NCBI RefSeq assembly: GCF_017305915.1
Contig: NZ_JAFKJN010000023.1
Span: 62,001 to 126,000, forward strand
Reading direction: 5' to 3'
Length of the DNA stretch: 64,000 bases
Source of the DNA: Reyranella sp.
Lineage (GTDB): Bacteria > Pseudomonadota > Alphaproteobacteria > Reyranellales > Reyranellaceae
Shown here: piece after piece, positions 44,272 to 53,185 of the stretch
How positions within the stretch are numbered: the first letter of the stretch is position 1
How the letters are laid out: each line of letters begins with the position of its first letter
The notes under the pieces: model-generated
What the model was told of the DNA's origin: nothing
Seen by the model: only the letters and a program-made list of their open reading frames with translations
The model's database searches: none
Program-made: the position numbers and the translations under genes

Positions 44272-45192
44272 ATGAAGCAGTACATCCTCCGCCGCATCGG
44301 TTATTCGCTGCTGTCGCTGTTCCTGCTGTCGCTGACGATCTTCCTGTTCGTGCGCGTCACCGGCGATCCGGTCGCCCTGCTGACCGAGCCCGGCGCCAGC
44401 CAGGAGGACATCGAGGCGATGCACCGCCAGTTCGGCCTCGATCAGCCGCTGTGGGTGCAGTACTGGCACTTCGTCGCGAGCTTCATCACCGGCGACTTCG
44501 GCCAGTCCTTCTACTACCGCACGCCCGTCCTCGATCTCTACTTCCAGCGCCTGCCCAACTCGCTCCTGCTCGCGGCAGTGGCGATGGTCCTGTCGCTGGT
44601 GATCGGCATCCCGAGCGGCATCCTGGCGGCGGTGCGGGTCGACGGCTTCTGGGACAGCGCCGGCAAGCTGTTCGCGCTGCTCGGCCTGTCGCTGCCGCAG
44701 TTCTGGGTCGGGCTGGTGCTGATCCTGGTGTTCTCGGTGTCGCTCGGCTGGCTGCCCTCCTCCGGCTCCGGCACGGTCTGGCACCTGTTGATGCCGGCCT
44801 TCACCCTGGGCTGGTACTTCGCCGCCGCGCACATGCGGCTGACCCGCTCCTCGATGCTCGAGGTCCTGGGCTCGGAGTACATCAAGCTCGCACGCCTCAA
44901 GGGGCTGCCCGAGGCACTGGTGATCGGCAAGCACGCGCTCAAGAACGCGCTGATCCCGGTGATCACGCTGGCCGGCATCAACCTCGTCGTGATGATCAAC
45001 GTCGCCGTGATCGTCGAGACGGTGTTCGCCTGGCCGGGCATCGGCCGGCTGCTCTACGAGGGCGTCACCTTCCGCGACTTCCCGGTCGTCCAGGCGGTGG
45101 TCGTGATCGGCGGCAGCATGATCATCCTGGTCAACCTGCTGATCGACATCCTCTACGCCCTGATCGACCCCCGCATCCGCCTGGAGAGCTGA
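44272..45192 (+). CDS. Dipeptide-type ABC permease (DppB-like)
   Basis: 306 residues, six predicted membrane helices. N-terminal MKQYILRRIGYSLLSLFLLS is typical of DppB/OppB; the coupling EAA motif is EYIKLARLKGLPEALVIGKH followed by ALKNALIPVITLAG. A periplasmic loop FASFITGDFGQSFYYRTPV-like precedes the core. It pairs with the next gene to form the channel. It starts 8 bases after binding protein 3. Confidence 0.95.
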   Translation: MKQYILRRIGYSLLSLFLLSLTIFLFVRVTGDPVALLTEPGASQEDIEAMHRQFGLDQPLWVQYWHFVASFITGDFGQSFYYRTPVLDLYFQRLPNSLLLAAVAMVLSLVIGIPSGILAAVRVDGFWDSAGKLFALLGLSLPQFWVGLVLILVFSVSLGWLPSSGSGTVWHLLMPAFTLGWYFAAAHMRLTRSSMLEVLGSEYIKLARLKGLPEALVIGKHALKNALIPVITLAGINLVVMINVAVIVETVFAWPGIGRLLYEGVTFRDFPVVQAVVVIGGSMIILVNLLIDILYALIDPRIRLES

Positions 45193-45195
45193 CAG

Positions 45196-46098
45196 ATGAC
45201 TGTCATCACCCCTCCCGAGACCACCATCGCCCCCGCGATCCGCACGCCGCGGCCCACCGCCTTCTGGCGCCTCAAGGGCTTCCCGCTGATCCCCGTCCTG
45301 ATCCTGGTGTTCATTGCCCTGGTCGCGATCTTCGCCGACGTGCTGGCGCCCTATGATCCGACGATCGGCAGCCTGGCGCGCCGCTTCCGCCCGCCGTTCT
45401 GGCAGGAGGGCGGCAGCATGGCCTACCTGCTGGGCACCGACCATGTCGGGCGCGATGTGCTGTCCCGCCTGATCTACGGCGCCCGGGTGTCGATGGTCGT
45501 CGGCATCACCGCCGTGCTGGTCGCCGGCGGCATCGGCACCCTGCTCGGCATCCTGTCGGGCTATCTCGGCGGCTGGGCCGACCAGGTGGTGATGCGGCTC
45601 ACCGACACCTGGCTCGCCCTGCCGGCGCTGACCTTCGCCATCTTCCTCGCCGCCATCGTCGGCCCCAGCGAGCTCAACATCATCCTGATCCTCGGCCTGG
45701 TCTACTGGACGCGCTACGCCCGCGTGATCCGCGGCGAGGTGCTGTCGCTGAAGCAGCGCGAGTTCGTGCGGCTCGCGATCGTCGCCGGCTGCTCCAGCCG
45801 CACCATCATGTGGCGCCACATCCTGCCCAACGTCATCAACTCCGCGGTCGTGCTCGCCACCCTGATGCTGGGCGTGGTGATCGTCACCGAGGCGTCGCTG
45901 TCCTTCCTCGGCGTCGGCGTGCCGCCGCCCAAGCCTGCCTGGGGCCTGATGATGGCCGACGGCAAGAAGGGCCTGCTGGTCGGGTATTGGTGGCTGACCG
46001 TGATGCCGGGCCTCTGCATCATGCTGATGGTCCTGTCGGCCAACCTGCTGGGCGACTGGCTCAGGGTGAAGCTCGACCCGCAACTGCGGCAGCTCTAG
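45196..46098 (+). CDS. Dipeptide-type ABC permease (DppC-like)
   Basis: 300 residues with the DppC/OppC pattern: a cytoplasmic N-tail and TM1, the conserved LGTDHVGRDVLSRLIYGARV, and the EAA-type coupling helix QREFVRLAIVAGCSSRTIMW with HILPNVINS. C-terminal FLGVGVPPPKPAWGLMMADG is also diagnostic. It begins 3 bases after DppB-like and is followed 2 bases later by the first ATPase gene. Confidence 0.95.
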   Translation: MTVITPPETTIAPAIRTPRPTAFWRLKGFPLIPVLILVFIALVAIFADVLAPYDPTIGSLARRFRPPFWQEGGSMAYLLGTDHVGRDVLSRLIYGARVSMVVGITAVLVAGGIGTLLGILSGYLGGWADQVVMRLTDTWLALPALTFAIFLAAIVGPSELNIILILGLVYWTRYARVIRGEVLSLKQREFVRLAIVAGCSSRTIMWRHILPNVINSAVVLATLMLGVVIVTEASLSFLGVGVPPPKPAWGLMMADGKKGLLVGYWWLTVMPGLCIMLMVLSANLLGDWLRVKLDPQLRQL

Positions 46099-46100
46099 CC

Positions 46101-47102
46101 ATGGCCGGGCAAACCCTGCTCTCGCTCGAGCACCTTTCGACCCACTACGTGTCGCAGCAGGGCACGCGGGTGGTGCGCGCCGTCGACGACGTGACGCTCG
46201 CCCTCGGCGCCGGCGAGACGCTGGGCATCGTGGGCGAATCGGGTTCGGGGAAAACCACGCTCGCCCTCACCATGATGCGCCTGCTGCCGCCGGCCGCCCA
46301 CATCGTCAGCGGCCGCATGATGTTCGAGGGCGAGGACCTGCTGAAGAAATCCGACGAGGAGATGCGCCGGGTACGCGGCAAGCGCATCGCCATGATCCTG
46401 CAGGACCCGATGGCGTCGCTGAACCCCTTGTTCTCGATCGGCAACCAGGTCGCCGAGCCGATCCGCGTCCACGAGGGCGCCTCGCCGCGCACGGCCTGGC
46501 AGCGCGCCGTGCAGCTCCTGAAGTCGGTGCGCATCGCCTCGCCCGAGACCCGCGTCTCGCAGTTCCCGCACGAGATGTCGGGCGGCATGCGCCAGCGCAT
46601 CGTCGGCGCCATCGGCATCTCCTGCGAGCCGCGCCTGCTGATCGCCGACGAGCCGACCACCAGCCTCGACCTCACCATCCAGGCGCAGTACCTCAACCTC
46701 TTGCGCGACCTGCAGCGCGAGCACGGGCTGGCGCTGATCTTCATCACCCACAATCTCGGCATCGTCGCCAAGATGTGCGACCAGCTCGCGGTGATGTATG
46801 CTGGCCGCGTCGTCGAGCAGGGGCCGGTGTCGCGCATCTTCAACGCGCCGACCCACCCGTATACCAAGGCGCTGCTCGGCTCGATCCCGCGCATGACCGA
46901 CGGCGGCGAGCGGCTGACCGCGATCGAAGGCCAGCCGCCCGATCTCGCCAACCTGCCGGTCGGCTGCGCCTTCGCGCCGCGCTGCCCGTCGGTGATGACA
47001 CGGTGCCGCGCCGAGGCACCGCCTGAGTTCAAGACTGAGCCCGGCCGCAGCGCGCGCTGCTGGCTCGCCGAACCCCTCGCGCTTCGGAGCAGCGCCGCAT
47101 GA
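46101..47102 (+). CDS. Dipeptide-type ABC ATPase (DppD-like)
   Basis: 333 residues. Walker A GESGSGKTT, Q-loop in ILQDPMASLNPL, signature MSGGMRQRIVGAIGI, Walker B RLLIADEPTTSLD and H-loop FITHNLG are intact. The C-terminal oligopeptide-type extension has the CxF/xPRCP...C pattern (GCAFAPRCPSVMTRCR), which in relatives binds an iron-sulfur cluster of uncertain role. It forms a heterodimer with the next ATPase. Confidence 0.95.
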   Translation: MAGQTLLSLEHLSTHYVSQQGTRVVRAVDDVTLALGAGETLGIVGESGSGKTTLALTMMRLLPPAAHIVSGRMMFEGEDLLKKSDEEMRRVRGKRIAMILQDPMASLNPLFSIGNQVAEPIRVHEGASPRTAWQRAVQLLKSVRIASPETRVSQFPHEMSGGMRQRIVGAIGISCEPRLLIADEPTTSLDLTIQAQYLNLLRDLQREHGLALIFITHNLGIVAKMCDQLAVMYAGRVVEQGPVSRIFNAPTHPYTKALLGSIPRMTDGGERLTAIEGQPPDLANLPVGCAFAPRCPSVMTRCRAEAPPEFKTEPGRSARCWLAEPLALRSSAA

Positions 47103-48061
47103 CCGCTGTCCTGCAAGCCTGCGACCTCACTAAGCATTTCCGCGCCCGCCGCGGATTTTTCGGCGGCGACCGCGGCGTCGTGCGTGCGGTCGACGGCATC
47201 TCCTTCGCGATCGAGCCGGGTAAGACCCTGGGCGTGGTCGGCGAATCGGGCTGCGGCAAGACCACCACGGCCAAGCTGGTGCTCGGCCTGGAGGAGCCGA
47301 GTGGCGGCAGCATCCGGTTCGCCGGCCGCGACCTCGCCAGCCTCGACAAGGCGGGCCGCCGCGACTACCGACGCTCGGTCCAGGCGGTGTTCCAGGATCC
47401 CTACGCCTCGCTCAATCCGCGCATGCGGGTCAGCGCCATCATCGCTGAGCCGCTGGTCACCAACGAGACGGTCGAGCCGGCCGAGCTGCGCCGCCGGGTC
47501 GCCGAGCTGCTCGGCCTGGTCGGCCTGCCCGAGCGCTCGGCCGACCTCTTCCCGCACGAGTTCTCCGGCGGCCAGCGCCAGCGCATCGCGATCGCCCGCG
47601 CGCTGGTGCTGTCGCCGCGGCTGGTCGTGCTCGACGAGCCGGTGTCGGCGCTCGACGTTTCGATCCGCGCCCAGATCCTGAACCTGCTGCGCGACCTGCA
47701 GGATCGCCTCGGCCTCTCCTACCTGTTCATCGCCCACGACCTCGCCGCCGTCGCGCACATGAGCCACGAGATCGTGGTGATGTATCTCGGCAAGATCGTC
47801 GAGAGCGGCCGGGCGCGGACCATCGCGCGCGATGCCAAGCATCCCTACACCAAGGCGCTGTTCTCGGCCGCGCTGCCCAGCCATCCCGACGAGCGGCGCG
47901 AGGAAGTGCCTCTCTCGGGAGAGGTGCCGAGCCCAATCAACCCGCCGAGCGGCTGCCACTTCCATCCCCGCTGCCCGCACGCCACTGCGCGCTGCGCCCG
48001 CGAGGAGCCGCAGCTCGCCGAGGTCGAGGGCCGCCTGGTCGCCTGCCATCTCTTCGGGTAG
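47099..48061 (+). CDS. Dipeptide-type ABC ATPase (DppF-like)
   Basis: 320 residues; its ATG overlaps the DppD-like stop by 4 bases. Walker A GESGCGKTT, Q-loop VFQDPYASLNPR, signature FSGGQRQRIAIARAL, Walker B RLVVLDEPVSALD and H-loop FIAHDLA are intact. The C-terminal cysteine cluster is GCHFHPRCPHATARC. Together with DppD-like and the two permeases it completes the importer core. Binding protein 4 follows 3 bases after. Confidence 0.95.
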   Translation: MTAVLQACDLTKHFRARRGFFGGDRGVVRAVDGISFAIEPGKTLGVVGESGCGKTTTAKLVLGLEEPSGGSIRFAGRDLASLDKAGRRDYRRSVQAVFQDPYASLNPRMRVSAIIAEPLVTNETVEPAELRRRVAELLGLVGLPERSADLFPHEFSGGQRQRIAIARALVLSPRLVVLDEPVSALDVSIRAQILNLLRDLQDRLGLSYLFIAHDLAAVAHMSHEIVVMYLGKIVESGRARTIARDAKHPYTKALFSAALPSHPDERREEVPLSGEVPSPINPPSGCHFHPRCPHATARCAREEPQLAEVEGRLVACHLFG

Positions 48062-48064
48062 CCC

Positions 48065-49585
48065 ATGACACCGCTGCATCGCCTCCTGCTCGCCGTGCTG
48101 GTCGCCCTCGCCGCGTTTCCCGTGAGGGCCGAGCCGCCGTCCGGCCGCGCCACCATCGCCTGGCACGTGACGCTGTCGCCGAGCTGGTTCGATCCCTCGA
48201 CCGCGCCGCCGCAGATCACGCCGTTCGGCATGCTCTATGCGATCCACGATGCGCTGGTGCGGCCGTATCCCGGCCACAAGATGGGCCCGAGTCTCGCCGA
48301 ATCGTGGACGGAGAGCCCGGACGGCAAGACCTACGAATTCAAGCTGCGAGCCGGGCTCAAGTTCCACAACGGCGACCCGCTGACGACGGAGGACGTGAAG
48401 TTCAGCTTCGAGCGTTACAAGGGCGCCGGGGCGGCGACCCTGCATGAGCGCGTCGCCCAGGTCGAGATCGTCGAGCCGCTGGTCGTGCGCTTCCATCTCA
48501 AGGAGCCGTGGCCCGACTTCATGACGTTCTACGGCACGACCGCCACGGCCGCCGGCCTGGTCGTCCCGAAGAACTACCTTGCCCAGGTCGGCGACGACGG
48601 CTTCCGCAAGCATCCGATCGGCGCCGGCCCCTACAAGTTCGTGAGCCACAAGCCGGGCCTGGAGGTCGAGCTCGAGGCCTTTACCGGCTACTGGCGCCGC
48701 GTGCCCAACGTGAAGACGCTGATCATGAAGAGCGTTCCCGAAGCGACGACGCGCGCCGTGATGGTCAAGACCGGCGAAGCCGACATCTCCATCGTGCTCG
48801 ACGGACCGGAGGCCGAGGACATCCAGAAAAACCCGCGCCTCAAGATCGTGTCGTCCAAGCACGCCTCGATCTTCTGGATCGAGTTTCCCGAGCAATGGGA
48901 CCCCAAGTCGCCGTGGCACGACAAGCGGCTGCGCGAGGTGGTCAACCTGGCGCTCGATCGCCAGCGCATCAACGAGGCGGCGTGCCTGGGCTTCTGCCCG
49001 CCGGCCGGCGTGATCGTGCCGCGGGTCATGGACTTTGCGCTGCAGGTCGATCCACCGCCGTACGACCCGGCCAAGGCCAAGCAACTGCTCGCCGAGGCAG
49101 GCTATCCCAAGGGCATCGATGCCGGCGAGTTCGCCGCCATTCCCGGCTTCCCGACCGTGGCCGAGGCCGTGCTGAACGACCTGAATGCGGCCGGCATCCG
49201 GGTCCGCCTGCGCTCGATGGAGCGCGCCGCCTTCTACGCCGCCTGGCAGGACAAGAAGCTGCGCGGCCTGTTCATGACGGCGGCCGGCAACTCCGGCAAC
49301 GCGGCGAGCCGCGTCGAGACCTTCATCCAGTCCAAAGGCGGTTACGCCTCCGGCGGCTATCCCGACATCGACGAGCTGTTCCGCCAGCAGGCGACGGAGC
49401 GCGACGTCGCCAGGCGCGAGGCGCTGCTGCACAATATCCAGCAGCTCACCATCGACCGGGTGATGTTCGCGCCGGTGATGGACCTGCGCACCCTGAACGG
49501 CATCGGGCCGCGCATCGCCAAGCACACGATCACCGACGTCTGGATGAGCCCGTTCCCGTCCTACGAGGACTTGGAGCTCAAATAG
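48065..49585 (+). CDS. Dipeptide-type ABC substrate-binding protein 4 (SBP_bac_5)
   Basis: 506 residues. Unlike proteins 1-3 it has a plain Sec-type signal (MTPLHRLLLAVLVALAAFPV) with no twin Arg. The body is more divergent: HVTLSPSWFDPSTAPPQ, LKFHNGDPLTTEDVKFSFE, KTGEADISIVLDGPEAEDIQ and AAGNSGNAASRVETFIQSKG. It sits at the end of the operon after the ATPases. It belongs to the same subfamily and likely docks on the same permeases, perhaps for another ligand. A hairpin follows the stop. Confidence 0.94.
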   Translation: MTPLHRLLLAVLVALAAFPVRAEPPSGRATIAWHVTLSPSWFDPSTAPPQITPFGMLYAIHDALVRPYPGHKMGPSLAESWTESPDGKTYEFKLRAGLKFHNGDPLTTEDVKFSFERYKGAGAATLHERVAQVEIVEPLVVRFHLKEPWPDFMTFYGTTATAAGLVVPKNYLAQVGDDGFRKHPIGAGPYKFVSHKPGLEVELEAFTGYWRRVPNVKTLIMKSVPEATTRAVMVKTGEADISIVLDGPEAEDIQKNPRLKIVSSKHASIFWIEFPEQWDPKSPWHDKRLREVVNLALDRQRINEAACLGFCPPAGVIVPRVMDFALQVDPPPYDPAKAKQLLAEAGYPKGIDAGEFAAIPGFPTVAEAVLNDLNAAGIRVRLRSMERAAFYAAWQDKKLRGLFMTAAGNSGNAASRVETFIQSKGGYASGGYPDIDELFRQQATERDVARREALLHNIQQLTIDRVMFAPVMDLRTLNGIGPRIAKHTITDVWMSPFPSYEDLELK

Positions 49586-49588
49586 GGC

Positions 49589-49655
49589 GGCCTGCCATCG
49601 ACTGCCGACCGCCGTGGCAGCGGTTCGTTGCAGGCAGGCCAGCGCTTTTCGCGCT
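49589..49655 (+). terminator. Operon-end hairpins
   Basis: GGCCTGCC (49589-49596) pairs with GGCAGGCC (49633-49640), immediately followed by AGCGC-TTTTC-GCGCT (49641-49655). They start 3 bases after the binding protein 4 stop and probably end transcription of the 10-kb importer operon. A further perfect 9-bp palindrome, CGCGCGCAT-C-ATGCGCGCG, is at 49742-49760. Otherwise the gap holds only the element at 49784. Confidence 0.5.
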
Positions 49656-49783
49656 TCCTGCCACACCGCCCGCAGCCCCGCCCGGCCGGTCCGACGCATC
49701 CTTTGTCGGCCCGAGTCGAGCGACCTTCCTTCGACAAGTAGCGCGCGCATCATGCGCGCGAATGGCCTCGATTTTTCGACCAC

Positions 49784-49855
49784 TGAATCAGGCGTCGAAT
49801 CGCCTGCCATTGCCCATAATGAGACTTGCGCACAAAGGCTTATATTATTCACAGG
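49784..49855. repeat. Intergenic element with DnaA-box-like 9-mer, copy 2
   Basis: TGAATCA (49784-49790), 16 bases, CCATTGCCCATAATG (49807-49821), 23 bases, then TTATTCACAGG (49845-49855). The first two blocks and their spacing are identical to copy 1 at 881-947, and TTATTCACA again fits TTATNCACA. It ends directly before the stop of the leftward DsbA-fold gene at 49856, in the same setting (convergent pair) as copy 1. Confidence 0.55.
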
Positions 49856-50479
49856 CTATTCGCGCTCGCGCCAGCGCGGCAGCTCGGCGCCACGCAATGC
49901 CGCCTCGAGCAGCGGCAGCCGGTCGTTGCCCCAGAACATGCGGCCGTCGAGGAAGAAGGTCGGCACGCCGAATGCGCCGCGCGCCTGCGCCTCGTCGATC
50001 AGTGCCGCGTGCCGCACACGCGTCGCCGGCGAGGCGAGATCGCGCCGGAACGCCGCCAAGTCGATTCCGAGCCGCGCCGGCAGCGCGGCGATCGCTGCCT
50101 CGTCGATTGCCGCGCCCTCGGCGAAGATCGTCGTGAACAGCGCCCGGCAGCACGGCACCAGCGCGCCCTGCCGCTCCGCCGCGAGGCAGGCCAGCGCCGG
50201 CACATCGGCCGTGACCTCGAACGAAGCGGGCTCGTGGAACGGGATGCCATAATGCGCCGCCCACGCCCTGGCGTCGTATTCGCGGTAGGCCCAGTCGTAC
50301 GGCCCGATGCCATCCTTGCGGCGAAACGGATGGTCGCCGCGCCGGTCGATCAGAGCGCCTGACGCGATCGGCTTCCAGGCGAAGCGGCAGCCGTGCGCCG
50401 CTTCGAGGCGGTCGATCTGGCTCGCCGCAAGATAGGAATAGCGGCTGCCGAGGCCGAGATAGAAATCGACGGTCGTCAT
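49856..50479 (-). CDS. DsbA-fold 2-hydroxychromene-2-carboxylate isomerase-like protein
   Basis: 207 residues. The N-terminus VDFYLGLGSRYSYLAASQID has Ser in place of the CxxC of disulfide oxidases, as in HCCA isomerase/kappa-class GST. Other marks are WKPIASGALI and the C-terminal ARGAFGVPTFFLDGRMFWGNDRL (seen here in two parts). The family uses glutathione to isomerise naphthalene-pathway or related intermediates; many homologues act on unknown substrates. It lies downstream of the flavin-dependent oxygenase-like gene with 28 bases between. Confidence 0.9.
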   Translation of the reverse strand: MTTVDFYLGLGSRYSYLAASQIDRLEAAHGCRFAWKPIASGALIDRRGDHPFRRKDGIGPYDWAYREYDARAWAAHYGIPFHEPASFEVTADVPALACLAAERQGALVPCCRALFTTIFAEGAAIDEAAIAALPARLGIDLAAFRRDLASPATRVRHAALIDEAQARGAFGVPTFFLDGRMFWGNDRLPLLEAALRGAELPRWRERE

Positions 50480-50507
50480 CGCCTGGGGCGTGTGCTCTCC
50501 CGGCCGG

Positions 50508-51725
50508 CTAGCGCAGCCGCGGGCCGGGGTCGAGGCCCAGGAAGGCGCGGCCGCCGATCGGATACCACTCCGGAGCGAGCGTCGCCGCCTGACCGACCAC
50601 CTGCAGGTCGCGCCACACTTCGGCCAGACGACTCTCGGTCTTGAACGAGGTGCTTCCGCCGTGCCGGAACATCAGGTCCATCGCCTGGCGTGCGCAGTCG
50701 CCCGCATGCACCGCGGCGAGCCGGCAGCGGGCGCGCTGCTCGAGCGTGATCTCGCGGCCGTCGGCGAGCGTGTTCCACAGCTCGGCGATCATCGCGTTGC
50801 GATAGAGGCGTCCGGAATTGAGGATCGCATCGGCGCGCCCGACCGCGTCCTGCACCTGCGGATTGTCGCACAGCCTGCCCGTGCGGCCGCGCGGCGTCTT
50901 CTCGCCGGCAAGCTCGACGAGCGCGTTGATGCCGGCGCGCGCCAGCCCGGTGATCACCGCACATTGATGCGGCCCGACCCAGGCTTGTGCCGGCAGGGCG
51001 TAGGTGGTGCCCGGCCAATGCCCCCACTGGTTGTCGAGCGGCACGCCGGCATGGATCATCGTGCGCCGCTCCGGCAGGAAGAAATCCTTCACCGTCCAGT
51101 CGAAGCTGCCGGTGCCGCGCAGCCCGGTCACCTCCCAGCTGCCGGGAATGACCTCGACCTCGGCCCGCGGGAACACGCCGCGCCAGAACATGCCGCCGTC
51201 GGCGCGGCGGCGCGGCTCGCCGTCGTCGAGAATCTGGAAGCTGCCGAGCATCCAGGCGGCTTCGTGGCAACCGCTGCCGAAGGTCCAGCGCCCGCTGACG
51301 CGATAGCCGCCCGCGACCGGCACCGCCTGGCCGCCGCCCTGCACCGCGGTGCCGGCGATCACGGTGCGATGGCCCTTCGGATAGATCTCCTGCACGCCGT
51401 CCTCCGGCAGGCCGAGCGTCACCAGCGAGCCGACGCCGTTGTTGGCGACGTTCCAGCCGACCGAGCCCACGCCTTCGGCCAGGAGCTCGACGACGCGGAT
51501 GTAGGTCAGCGGATCGGCCTGCAGGCCGCCGAGCGACCGCGGCAGCGTGAGGCGGTAGAAGCCCGCCGCGTGCATCTGCTCGACCAGCTCGGGCGACAGC
51601 CGCTGCTCGCGCTCGATCTCGTCCTGGTAGCGCCGCAATGCCGGCTTGAACGCGGCGGCCGCCTGGACCACCGGCTGGGCATCGATGTCGACCGGCAAAC
51701 GGCGGCTTTCGACTACGTCCTGCAT
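50508..51725 (-). CDS. Acyl-CoA dehydrogenase-like flavoprotein (group D monooxygenase type)
   Basis: 405 residues from ATG 51725, which has a strong AGGAGGT site. The layout is ACAD-like: SPELVEQMHAAGFYRLTLPR in the N-terminal helices, YRVSGRWTFGSGCHEAAWML in the middle beta domain, TGLRGTGSFDWTVKDFFLPE, and C-terminal LMFRHGGSTSFKTESRLAEVWRD-like helices (in parts). RHGGST replaces the base Glu region of true dehydrogenases, so it is closer to HsaA/DszC-type FMNH2 monooxygenases (Acyl-CoA_dh_2). No reductase partner is adjacent. The substrate is unknown. Confidence 0.88.
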   Translation of the reverse strand: MQDVVESRRLPVDIDAQPVVQAAAAFKPALRRYQDEIEREQRLSPELVEQMHAAGFYRLTLPRSLGGLQADPLTYIRVVELLAEGVGSVGWNVANNGVGSLVTLGLPEDGVQEIYPKGHRTVIAGTAVQGGGQAVPVAGGYRVSGRWTFGSGCHEAAWMLGSFQILDDGEPRRRADGGMFWRGVFPRAEVEVIPGSWEVTGLRGTGSFDWTVKDFFLPERRTMIHAGVPLDNQWGHWPGTTYALPAQAWVGPHQCAVITGLARAGINALVELAGEKTPRGRTGRLCDNPQVQDAVGRADAILNSGRLYRNAMIAELWNTLADGREITLEQRARCRLAAVHAGDCARQAMDLMFRHGGSTSFKTESRLAEVWRDLQVVGQAATLAPEWYPIGGRAFLGLDPGPRLR

Positions 51726-51779
51726 CGGCACCTCCTGTGGTCCGCCCCGGGTCGCGACGCGCGCGTGCCGATCAGGTTG

Positions 51780-53150
51780 TCACTTCTGATACTGCTCGAA
51801 CAGCTGCTTGATCCGTTTGGCCGCTTCCTCGGTGGCTTGTTCCGGCGTCATGTTGCGTTGCGTGATATTGGCGGCCGCCTGCGGCCAGAGCTGCTCGGAC
51901 AGCACGGCCGAATAGGCGGGGTTGAAGGACATCCACCACGGCACCGTCGGCTTGATCAGCCCCATATCCACGGCAACCGGGCGGTGCGGGTCCTTCGGGT
52001 CGGTCCAGTACGGATCGTTCTTCACGATGGAGGCCATCACCGGCAGATAGCGAGCGCGGGTTTCCTTCAGGTAGGCGTTGAGGTTCGCCGGCTGGATGAA
52101 GTCGCGCACCAACGCCTTGGCGGCGTCGACGTTCTTCGAGCCTTTCGGGATGATGGTGGGGGCAATCGCCAGCACGCTCGGCACCGGCTTGCCGTCATTG
52201 CCCAGCGGGCTGCCGCAGGTGATGATCTCCTTGTAGTAGAGATCGGGCCTGTCCATCTGCGCCGCGGCAATCGAGATGGTGGCGTTGGGCGTCATCACGA
52301 TCTGCCGGGCGAAGAAGGCGTTGTTGTTGTCGACGTCGCCCCAGTTGATCGCGCCGGGCGGCACATAGCCCTTCTTGAACGGCGTCGTCAGCCGCTCCAG
52401 CGACGTGATCGCCGCCTTGCGCACGACGGGATCGTCGATGTTCAGCTTGCCGTCCGGCGTGACGATGCCGGCGCCGCCATAGCTGACCAGGAACTGGTGG
52501 AACAGATTGCCGGCATCCGCCTCCTTCGCCGCCATCGAAAAGCCGAGGCCGAAAATACGCTTGCCCTTGGAGCGCAGCTTGTCCTGCACGGTCTGGAAGA
52601 AATCGTGGAACCTGTCCTGCGTGCCCGGCATGTCGGTCGCGGCAAAGCCGGCGTCCTGCAGCAACGGGAGCCAGACCGAATTCAGCAGCGAGGAGGCTTT
52701 GGTCGGCACGCCGTAATACGAATATTTCTTCTGCTTGGCGTTATAGAGGCGGGCAGAGACCAGCGCGGTTTCCGTGAACTCGGCCTTCTGGGAGTCCACG
52801 ACCTCGGAGACATCCTCGAGCTGATCGTTCCACGCCGCGCGCGGCACCAGGAAGCGGTCGCCGGTGACGGTGTGCACCACATCCGGCACGTCGCCCACCT
52901 GCATGCCGGCGATCAGCTTGGTGATCAGATCCGGCCCGTTCATGATCGTCAGATTGACCTTGGTGTTGTTGCGCTTTTCCCAGTCTGCCATCCAGGCAAC
53001 CACGGCATCGTTCTCGGCCTTGTAGAAACCCTGGGTCCACCAGACCGTGAGTTCCCCGGCCGCCCTGGCGCGGCGCGGCATCACGCCGGTGCCTGCCGTG
53101 ACCGCGGCGCCCGCGCCAACCAATGCCTGCCGCCGTGAAATGCGCTTCAT
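51780..53150 (-). CDS. Sugar-type ABC substrate-binding protein (SBP_bac_1)
   Basis: 456 residues. GGAGG supports the start at 53150; the signal MKRISRRQALVGAGAAVTAG has a twin Arg (Tat likely), with RRARAAG before the mature part. Core: LTVWWTQGFYKAENDAVVAWM, IAGMQVGDVPDVVHTVTGDR and YYGVPTKASSLLNSVWLP. The family binds oligosaccharides, polyols or glycerol phosphate; ligand unknown. Permease genes lie just upstream in the order permease 1, permease 2, binding protein; there is no ATPase in the cluster. Confidence 0.93.
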   Translation of the reverse strand: MKRISRRQALVGAGAAVTAGTGVMPRRARAAGELTVWWTQGFYKAENDAVVAWMADWEKRNNTKVNLTIMNGPDLITKLIAGMQVGDVPDVVHTVTGDRFLVPRAAWNDQLEDVSEVVDSQKAEFTETALVSARLYNAKQKKYSYYGVPTKASSLLNSVWLPLLQDAGFAATDMPGTQDRFHDFFQTVQDKLRSKGKRIFGLGFSMAAKEADAGNLFHQFLVSYGGAGIVTPDGKLNIDDPVVRKAAITSLERLTTPFKKGYVPPGAINWGDVDNNNAFFARQIVMTPNATISIAAAQMDRPDLYYKEIITCGSPLGNDGKPVPSVLAIAPTIIPKGSKNVDAAKALVRDFIQPANLNAYLKETRARYLPVMASIVKNDPYWTDPKDPHRPVAVDMGLIKPTVPWWMSFNPAYSAVLSEQLWPQAAANITQRNMTPEQATEEAAKRIKQLFEQYQK

Positions 53151-53185
53151 CTTGTTTTCCTCCCTCGACGCAGTTGGGACCGCGT

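Noticed and set aside
46145..49852. A 1235-codon open frame on the minus strand across the importer genes
   Set aside because: It is antisense to the ATPase and binding-protein genes with full motifs on the + strand. It has no domain sense and low-complexity Arg/Ala/Gly content typical of high-GC shadow frames.
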